The notes beneath the pieces were generated by a model, which worked only from the letters and a program-made list of their open reading frames with translations, made no database searches and was not told the origin of the DNA. From assembly GCA_021396245.1 (NCBI GenBank), contig WNYE01000074.1, forward strand, positions 1-64,000: a DNA stretch of 64,000 bases. Direction: 5' to 3'. Shown piece after piece: positions 55,760 to 64,000 of this stretch. The stretch's first letter is position 1. Each line of letters opens with the position of its first letter. The stretch is from Sporothrix humicola (Eukaryota > Ascomycota > Sordariomycetes > Ophiostomatales > Ophiostomataceae). The position numbers and the translations under genes are program-made.

Positions 55760-58700
55760 GATGACGAATGTAGGGGATGGAATAAAGACAAAGATTGGCC
55801 TTTTGATTTTTCACGACCTGGTGAATTGTGATGAGTTTGAAATAAATGAGTAAGGAGTGGAAGATATGAATTCTCTGACAACGTCAAACGAGAAAAAAAA
55901 TAGAAAATAGATTGATGGCAATGAAAAGGAACGTGATGGGGTCGTTCAACTTGGAACAAGACCAACAAGGGGGTTTTAAGGAATGGCAGATGCGACTTGA
56001 AAAGCGCAAAGGAGTTTGTCGTCCAGGACAGATGGTGATCGAAGTGAGATATCAAGACAAGAGAGAGAGTCAGGAGAATCATCAGAAGCCACTTGACATC
56101 ATGGGCGAGACAGCCGACTCTTATACACAAGACCGTACACGGGGAGAGAGATAGGCGCCAGACCTGGGTCCCGGGGTCGACGATGTTCTCTCCTTCTCTC
56201 ATCTGAACAACAAGTGTTCCAGACGCGGCCTAGCCATGTCTGTGGGAAAAGCACTGGCCAAAAAAGGAAGTAAAAAAAGAACATCAGAACAAAGCAGAGG
56301 AAATGACAGCACAGCGTGCCCCTGGTCGTGCATCTGGCCAAGCCACTCGTGAGGCTCCATGGGAGCTATAATAATGGTGTGTTGATTTGGGAGCACATGT
56401 CGAGGTGAGGAAAGACCCCTGATCTTTGTGACAGGGGTAGACGGAAAGTTGAATGGGAAGCAAACGCAGAGAAAGACGGGATGAAAGAGACGGGAGGGGG
56501 TATGGTAGGAACAAAAGGTACAAAGGAGGATTGTGTTCGTGGCGCTGGGTTGGGTGTTCATCAGAACATAAGAGAGGTAGTCGAGGTGGTCAATAGCCAA
56601 AAAGCAGCCACACCATGTTGCTGGATGATGGAGCGATGTGCTGCTGGGGTTGTTTCAAAACGCTTTGCGGTAGACTCCACCCGGAGCAAGAGGGGGAGGG
56701 GCTTTGCCAATGGGGGCCATGCTCCGTGGAGTGGCCGAGCGGCCATGGCATAAAAGAGGCGAGGAAGATGAAGAGATGAGATTGAATGGGATTGAATGGG
56801 ATTGAATGGGACTGAGATGGGAGCAATGGGGTGGAAACCCAAGCCGCTGGGAAAGCGCGCTGGGGCCAGAAATATCGCCGAGAGCCAGGGAGCGGGAACC
56901 TACTCATTCGAGAGAAGGAGGGACGGGGAAAAAGAGAAAGGGGGAAGGAGCTGTCGAGTGCAGGACCCAAAAGGTCCAAAAAGTGTAGAAACAAGCGCCC
57001 CTTTTTTCGGAGGTTTAGGCAAGAGCGCAGAAGCGCTCTGGATTGTTTTTGGGTTGTTCTTTCCTCCGGATTGGAGCCCACTCCGAATTACCGCCCAGAA
57101 AGGCAAGAGGGTCGGGCAGGCGCCGGCGCCAAGCCATGACCGGACGGGATTTGCGCTGCACTTCACACTCGTAGAATTTCTACAACGCACTGTGACTTCG
57201 ACTTTTCATCCCCTGTCAAATCTAATTGCTAGCTGGCATCGCCAACACACGGGGAACGGCCCAGGCGCGGGGCCATGTCAGCAGGAAACGGACAAAGAGA
57301 GCGAATATGGCTGCTGCAAGGAGGTATGTCGTACAAGGTCAGATGCTAAGAAGACAGAAACATTTGGGATGCAAAAAGGAAACACGCGGAAAACGACTAA
57401 GGAAACAAAAGGAAAGAAATGAAACACCAAACGATCGAATCAAAACATCACGAACTTGCCACAACGGCACAAAAGACAGACAGACACATGCCAACTCCAA
57501 AACTGCCCCTTTTGGCACTCACAGCTTTCGCGCCGTTTGTTGCAGAGAGCCAAAAGATGAAACAAACGACTTGAAACATTCGCCGCACAAAAAAAGCAGA
57601 GAAAGGTGTGTTGGCCACCTCAGCACGCACCGAATAAAGCCCAACAAAAAGAACGCCAAAAAACAGAACGGAAGCATCCTATTTGTCCAGCGCGACATTG
57701 CCCACAGACTGCTTGCGCTTGACTTGCATGGGCAGCCCCTGACGGCGATCTTAGCGTGGTTTCTACCGCCGCAGCGCCGTTCCTGGTCCCTTGTCGTCTT
57801 CCGACGTATTACTGTGGTACTCTATGTGCTGGCAACATCTGTTCCTCGTTGGTCCTCGGTGGTTCAGAGTCACACCGGCCCTCTTGGAGATGATTTCCCT
57901 CATCTCATCGTCCACGCGCTTTCGGTAGTGCTGCCGAGCGGCCAGACCTCACAAACTCTGGAGCCAATCTCCAGCCGGGGTGTCTGGCTTGCTCCGTCTA
58001 GGCCAATCAGCGCCGTGATGCGGCCTCTTCGAGAGCCGACTAGGAACACCGACGCTACTTTCAGGAGTCTCTCTTTTCCCTTTTTGGGCGTCAAAAGTCG
58101 ACAGGTTGCCTGGTACCTGACAGCACGTTAGGATGAACGGCAGGCGAGGTGCAGTGCATGTTGAACAACATTTGTTGGATTGGACAACGTTTTGCTGCGC
58201 CTGAAGTTCTTCTATTCTTGCATTGCCATTATCCGACAAGCAAAATGGGCATTGCTTCACCTGCCATGTCTAGTCTGCTCCAGACCCCATGTCTAGGCCT
58301 TGGCTTGTGCATGCAACATCCTGGTGGATGAAGCTGTGGGAACAAAGAGGCTCAGTACCTCGAGTACGTACCTCAGAAGCTGAATGAACATGGTGCTTTC
58401 CTGGGCTTTGATTCCTGCCGTTTCTTCCCCTGTTTTGATTGTTCTTTTGATCTTCATTTTGGGATGCCTTTTGCCTCTTTATTTAACCCCTTACTTGCCT
58501 TACACATTTACGCATTGCCTTGTGCCTATGCATGTCTTGCCACTGACTGAGTGAAGATAGGCATCGACCACATGCAAAAGCGCATACAAAGGACGAATAC
58601 AGACGGGATGAAAGAAGGACAGAGCAACAAACTCAAAACAGCGCAAATGCAACCCATACCGGAGAGTCATTTCCCCTCCGCACGAGGACATCGCCGCCCA

Positions 58701-60550
58701 ATGCGACATTGTTCGCTGTCACGACTCTATTCTTTCTACACTCCCCGTGCGTCGTGGACTCATTGCATTTCCCCCCCTTTGATTCTTTTGATTTCTTTGA
58801 TTTTCTTCACCCACACCTTTTGCATCATGGCCGGCGATTTGTAAGTTTAGTTTGGCCGGCGTGCATTGCCTTGTAGAAAAAGGGGCACGTTTGTGACAAG
58901 GGTCATTGTCAAGTTGGACCGCATTCGTCGTCCGATATCCTTTTGCCTTTTGAGTTTCCTTTTGCATTATTTTGTTAACATTAATATGAGAGCACTGGGG
59001 AATGTCGGCCCTCGCTAGACTGATAGGTACTACGGGCGGCATAAAGCTGGCCCTAGGCGGACGCTCGTCAGAATCAGGCAGGTCGAAAATGCACAAGGCC
59101 AGCTTCGAGCCTGGCATGTGTCACGCATATGGCATGGTGCACGGCGCACGGCGCATGAATCTGCAGATTTGGGCTGAAGGCAGATTGTAAGCAGATTGAC
59201 GATGGGGCCTGTCCTGCCTAGGAAAGGTCTGGCCCCAGAAGATCGGCCAAAATCTGTGAAGAATGCAGATTCGATGCTGAAGAGCGCAATATGATCGCCT
59301 CCAGAACACCCCTGGCAAAACGTGCAGTGTTGAATGGAAGAAAAGTAAAAATGAAGAAAGAAGGAGGAGAAAATAAGGGGCTACCTTTGGACGCAGGGCG
59401 CTATCTCATTTCAGAAGACCAGGCTGTCGATCCGGAGGAACCACGCACGATCTGCAGCGATACCCTCCTATGGAACGTTTCTTTTCTTCTTTTCTTCCCC
59501 TTCTTCCATTCTTTTATTTCCTCGACACACTGCAACTTTGCTGTTATTGTGTTATGGTACGGGTACGACGCTGGGCAAGTCATTGTTCTGTCGCCGTCCC
59601 TTCCGTGATCCTCGCAAGGCCCTGCAGATCGCAAAAGCTCCTCATCGGACGCACAGCCCGTTTTGACATCGCGCGATGGTTGCGGCCGGCTAACTGTGGC
59701 ATTTGTCTACTTTTTTTTCTCTCTGCTCACACTACTACTTATACTTTTGCAAACCTTTACTCACATTTTTACTTACAAGCACACTTCCGTGATGCAGCAT
59801 CTATCCCCTCCTTCATCAAACTCTCCGCATCGGTCTCGGTCTCGGGCGGACTCATTTAAGCTTGTCTCCTCCTCTCCGCATTTTGTAAATGTATTGAGTC
59901 GTTAAGAAGGTTGAATGGTGGTCAATGTCAATGGAAAATTAATAATACAGAGCCTCGGCGATGTATCTTGGCGATTTGTGGAGGACAATATCGATGATGT
60001 TGATGCTCCCCAGACCTTTTGAACTTTAGTTTGTGCAGGCAGCTTTAGATGGCACACGACGAACGAACAACGCAATCAAATTTTGTAATATGGACATCAC
60101 GATTCGGGGAAATCAATACCTGGTCGCGGATAGCCAGCCATACCCTTTGGTGTCCGCAGCGCTGATCTATGCCATCGTCAGGGATGAGCACGCGCCAGGT
60201 AGGACCCCATGGTCGAAAACAGACGACAGATGATTGACTGTTCACTACATACATGGCCATGGCACGAGGAAAAAGCATGGGCTGACTTGAGGGTGTGGCT
60301 GATGGTGCTTCAATTTCAGTGGCAGATGATGCTCAAAAGATACACTTATATACAAGGAGATAATAGACCGCCGGGCGCCGTGGACACACCACACAAATAT
60401 GAGCAGGCGCCCGTTGTGTCAAACTGTCTATACAAAATCTATTATCCCAAAACGTCTTGGGCCAGGTTGGTCACAGCCATACTGCAACATGTGAGGCAGC
60501 ACGAATACTATTCAACACCCCCCCTTCCCCTTTTTTCTTCCACACCACAC
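55760..60550. other. 4.8 kb gene-poor region between GH16 and thiolase genes
   Basis: The left end should hold the GH16 promoter (CT-rich on the minus strand, about 55,860-56,600). The right end is the thiolase 3' UTR. A 10-base tandem repeat lies at 56,781-56,810. The longest frame (57,226-58,131 plus, 274 codons from its first ATG at 57,307) is Lys/Arg-rich in its first half, matches no known family and is probably chance. No tRNA was found. Confidence 0.5.
56781..56810. repeat. Three tandem copies of a 10-base unit
   Basis: ATTGAATGGG is repeated three times without change, followed by a degenerate fourth unit (ACTGAGATGG). It lies about 1 kb upstream of the GH16 start codon, in non-coding DNA. 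Confidence 0.9.
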
Positions 60551-61898
60551 TTACTGCTCGTTCACAAACAGACCGGCCATGCCCATGCCCGTGCCAATGC
60601 ACATGCTGGTCAGGAGGATCTTCTTCTTCTGCCGCCGCAGCTCGCTGAGGCCGGTGACAATCTGGCGAGCACCCGTGGCACCAAGAGGGTGACCCAGGGC
60701 AATGGCGCCACCACGGGGGTTCATCTTGGACCAGTCCAGGGACAGCTTGTCGCGGCAGTAGACAGCCATGCTGGCGAACGCCTCGTTGACCTCGATGACG
60801 TCAATGTCGGCGAGCGTCAGGTTGTGCTGGGCCAGCAGCTTGGGAATGGCCAGCGACGGGCCAATGCCCATGATGCGCGGTGCCAGACCGGCCACAGTGC
60901 TACCGACGTACTTGGCAACAATGGGCTGGCCCAGGCGCTGGGCGGTCGAACGCTTCATCAGCAGAACGGCAGCGGCGCCGTCGGTGACCTGGCTGGCGTT
61001 GCCGCCGGTGGTCGTGGTGCCCCACTGCGGGAAGGCGGCGCGGATCTTGGACAGGGCCTCAAAGGTGGTGCCGGGGCGGATACCCTCGTCGCGGGTCAGG
61101 GTCACCTCCTTCCAGTTGCCCTCAGCGTCCTTGACGCGCGCCTTGATGGGCACGATCTCGTCGTCAAACAGACCGTCGGCCTGGGCCTGCTCGGCACGGC
61201 GGAAGCTCTCGACGGCGTAGCGGTCCATCTCGGCGCGGGTAATGCCGAAGTCGCTGGCGACGTTCTCGCTCGTCCAGCCCATGGGCATCTGGCAGTCCAC
61301 GGACTCCTGGTTGTGCTTGGTGACCTCCTCGTCAAAAGGCTGGCTGAGCGCATCGCCGCCGACCGTCATGGACTCGGCGCCAATGGCAATACCAATCTCA
61401 ATGTCGCCGGACGAGATCGAGTTGGCAATGTCGGCCGTGACCTTAAGGCCGGACGAGCAGAAGCGGTTCAGGGAAGAAGCGCTGGCGGTGTTGGGGAAGC
61501 CGGCGGCGAGGGCGGCGGCACGTAGCTTGTAGGCGGCCTTGGCGTCGCTGACGTTGCCCAGGCAGATATCCTCAATCAGAGCAGGGTCGAGGTTGCTGCG
61601 CTCGCGGACCTGCTGGAGCAGGGCGTAGACGATGTATTCGAGGGAGGAGTCCTTGAAGCCGCCCTTCTTGCCCTTGGTGAGGGGCGTGCGGATGGCGAGG
61701 GTGATGACAATGTCGTCGGCATTTTTGGAGGTGCTGCGAGTGGGTTAGTGATGGAACATAAGAAAACAACAGCACATTCGGCACTCCGTAGAGAGCGCTG
61801 CGAAGTGCGCAGAAGCGCTGGAGCTCCGCTTACATGGTGTCGACAGCGCCCTTACCCGGCGCAAGGTGCTTGAGGATGTTGCCCAAACGTTCGGCCAT
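60551..61898 (-). CDS. POT1: Peroxisomal 3-ketoacyl-CoA thiolase
   Basis: The model is exon 1 61898-61834, intron 61833-61734 (GTAAGC...CAG, with CTAAC shortly before the acceptor) and exon 2 61733-60551, giving 415 residues. The N-terminus carries RLGNILKHL (residues 4-12), an exact PTS2 signal (R-L-x5-H-L), so Pex7 should import it into peroxisomes. Catalytic residues are in place: C114 in NRFCSSGLK, H370 in GHPLGATG and C400 in MCIGTGMG. The NEAFA block is also present. The enzyme performs the last step of fatty-acid beta-oxidation, splitting 3-ketoacyl-CoA with CoA to acetyl-CoA and a shortened acyl-CoA. The length is normal for the family. Exon 2 is rich in C/G-ending codons, which also opens a 438-codon frame on the opposite strand. 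A CCTCGG hexamer (62,356-62,361, read on the minus strand) resembles the FarA/FarB fatty-acid response site, but one hit in this span is near chance. Confidence 0.95.
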
Positions 61899-64000
61899 TG
61901 TGAATGAGGATGTGACGTTGATGGAAATGGAGAAGAGGATGGAGAGGGAGAAAGCAGAGAAAAACTGATGAAAAGCGAAGAGGATGCGACAAGGAAAGCG
62001 GACGGGGTGGGAACACAAAGAAAAGGCGGCTTCGGTTCGATGTTCGGCTCGATCTTGTTGTCCGGGGGTGTCAGACAATGTCAGAGTGGCACGGCGTGAG
62101 ATGGGCAGGGAGGTTGTTGGTGATGGAAACGGAGCAAGAAAGAGTAGGAATGCCTCGTTGGAACAGAAACAAGAGATAAATAAAATGATCACGGCTTTTC
62201 CGCGACACGGGCTTCACACAAAAATTACGGGCCTAGAGGCTTTATGTTGTCTTGTCCGCTCCTTCCTGCGAGTGAGAGCAAACTGGGGTAAAGAATGTCC
62301 TGTGGGAGAGAAGGCGCGCTGGAGCTCCATCGTCTCACGTCTCCTTCTCTCATTGCCGAGGCTCGTGGCCCGCAACCGCCTGGCCCTTTCCCTTTTGGGC
62401 TGTGGTTGCGGCAACATAGCGGCAGTTTTCCTCTCCCCGCTTGCTGCTTCTGCTACAATCCCCCCGCTGGAGGCCAAGCGAACGCGCCTGGGGGCCTGCA
62501 AATCGGTGCAAATCGTACGGAGAAATCGCCCTCTGGACTGGAGAAGACTCCAGATTCGCCCCAGCTCGCCACGCGAAAACGGCAGGAACATAGCGAAGGC
62601 GGGCAGGCGTCTTTCTACGGATGCATGCGCTCATGCGCTTTTTGCAGTGTTTGCAGGCCAAAAAAGTAATCAAATAGGCAAGTGCTCATGATTACCTATC
62701 ACGGAAAATGGGGTAACTTAGGGTAGGTGGCAGACGATGAAGGAGATTCTCGAAATGGAAGCAGCGAATGATGGCGGGTGAATCGGGGGATTATGGGGCG
62801 CCGCGGTTGTTTGAGCTCTCCTCATCTTCTCCTCTTTGTCCCTCTTTCTGTCCCTCTTGGCCATTGTCAATTACACTTCGATTGTCAACTTTCTGCGACG
62901 CACCTCAATGACCCCTCACGCGAGGGTTTTGAAGGATACAGGCATGTTCCTCCGACAAACGGCTTCCTCGTGACGGCGGAATCTGCGATCTGCAATATGC
63001 AAGACATTCGAAGCTCTTTGCACGAAAACTTCAGCAGAGAGATCCAGAAATTTGGAGAAGCACCATCCAATCGGCTCAGACTGGCCAATTGCAGAGCTCG
63101 CGATGTTCGGCCCCAAAACCGTCTGCTATCCCGAAGCGGCGTAGCCTTGTCAAATCGATTTTAAAAGCTAGGCTGAGCCATCGATTCTCGGGACACAGGC
63201 TCGACAGGCCACCGACTGTCAATGTCAGTTCCGTGACGGTTCTCCCCGTTCATCGGCTGACTGCACAGGCACCATGATGCCGTGAACAAACAAACGAAGA
63301 CAACAAACCACGGCCGAACGAAACCCGTGATTATGTCACCATTCTGTCTTTGCCCCCCGTTCTTCCTTCAATCCCTTTTCCTCAAGGATATTGTTGTTGT
63401 TGTCATTCCTTCTTTTCCAACACTCAGCCGTTAGCAAATATTCAGGAAAAAAAAGAGCGAGCGGCCCAGCGCCAGGGCAGCCACGTTGCGTTCTGTTCGA
63501 ACCATGCCGACTGGTGCTGTTTACGTGCATGGGCAAGCTAGGGTTGCGATCCAGCTGGGACTGGGTCACTCCGTCTAAGTGCGACCTCCGGCAATCTCAA
63601 TCGGGAAATTCGAATTTGGAGGGCCCATTAAGCACTGGGAGCCTCTCTCCTAAATTCATGAATGCGGCACACAAAAAGGACGAGATGGAATGAGGCTGAA
63701 AGACAAAGGGACAAACCCAGAGTCAAGAAAGACACAAGACACGTAAAACGATGGAGGGACGGGGACACTGACAGAGACCATTGACATAGGACAAAGACAT
63801 GGCCAGCGCCACGCAATATTGGCAATGCAAATCGTGTTTGACGGCGACACAACAAATGTTTCTCATCATTGGGCTACTCAACCCCAAATCCTGGGCTTTG
63901 GAAATGTAAGGATCTTTTGTATGCCCATTGGGCCATTGCGTACTTTCATACTCTTGTCCTACCTGTCAATGGCTCACTTCTTTGTTCCGCGAGTCTTGGT
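61899..64000. other. Upstream region of the thiolase gene to window end
   Basis: 2.1 kb without a recognisable gene. The stretch next to the thiolase (61,900-62,200) is purine-rich on the plus strand, which is a pyrimidine-rich leader for the minus-strand gene. A 235-codon plus-strand ORF (61,984-62,691) begins within that leader and resembles nothing known. The last 700 bases show no gene start or end. Confidence 0.5.

Noticed and set aside
54800..55831. 343-codon plus-strand ORF opposite the GH16 gene
   Set aside because: It mirrors the C/G-ending codons of the well-supported GH16 frame, has a Val/Ala/Gly-rich composition and resembles no family.
60209..61525. 438-codon plus-strand ORF opposite the thiolase gene
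   Set aside because: It is the antisense shadow of a highly biased coding sequence; the minus-strand thiolase has complete catalytic motifs.
62356..62361. CCTCGG (FarA/FarB-like) site upstream of the thiolase
   Set aside because: One hexamer in about 2 kb read on both strands is roughly the chance expectation; kept only as a remark.
61984..62691. 235-codon ORF divergent from the thiolase gene
   Set aside because: It starts inside the presumed thiolase leader, has mixed low-complexity content and its length is within chance for a window this size.

Overview
The window looks like nuclear DNA of a filamentous ascomycete (Pezizomycotina, most likely Sordariomycetes; an Ophiostomatales/Sporothrix-like genome is possible but unproven). 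The reasons are short GT-AG introns with CTAAC-type branch sites, CT-rich leaders, genes scattered on both strands without operons, and families typical of mould genomes: an APSES cell-cycle factor, a medusa-type developmental regulator, a secreted TNT-type NADase, a GH16 glucanase and small Myb-like proteins. All gene models were spliced by eye from splice signals and conserved protein blocks. No database search was run.

Left part (1-29,082), gene-rich. A 74-base C run at the left edge cuts off the C-terminus of an APSES/ankyrin factor (minus). It is followed by a LYR-motif (Cup1-like) protein (plus), a GNAT polyamine-type acetyltransferase (minus), a 5'-nucleotidase-family phosphoesterase (plus), a SulP/STAS anion transporter (plus) and a secreted NAD+ glycohydrolase (minus). 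Then come three tandem minus-strand Myb-like paralogues sharing one intron position, a GYF-domain protein (plus) and an Emw1/TTC27-type TPR protein (plus).

Middle (29,083-49,242). About 20.2 kb holds no protein gene, tRNA or transposon that I can recognise. It ends at the start codon of the developmental regulator medA/acon-3. Its last 2.7 kb is strongly pyrimidine-rich on the medA strand, and a purine-to-pyrimidine switch lies near 45 kb. This looks like a very large regulatory or leader region, perhaps with non-coding transcripts.

Right part (49,243-64,000). medA (plus, two introns) is followed by a secreted GH16 glucanase (minus) and a peroxisomal 3-ketoacyl-CoA thiolase with a clear PTS2 (minus), separated by 2.9 and 4.8 kb of apparently gene-free DNA. 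About 2.1 kb of gene-free sequence closes the window.

The genes do not form one pathway. Two features cut across the window: the tandem Myb-like cluster, and a short palindromic motif, GTAC-N3-GTAC with N3 being GGA, TCC, GAC or GTC. That motif recurs about eleven times, only between genes, far above chance.
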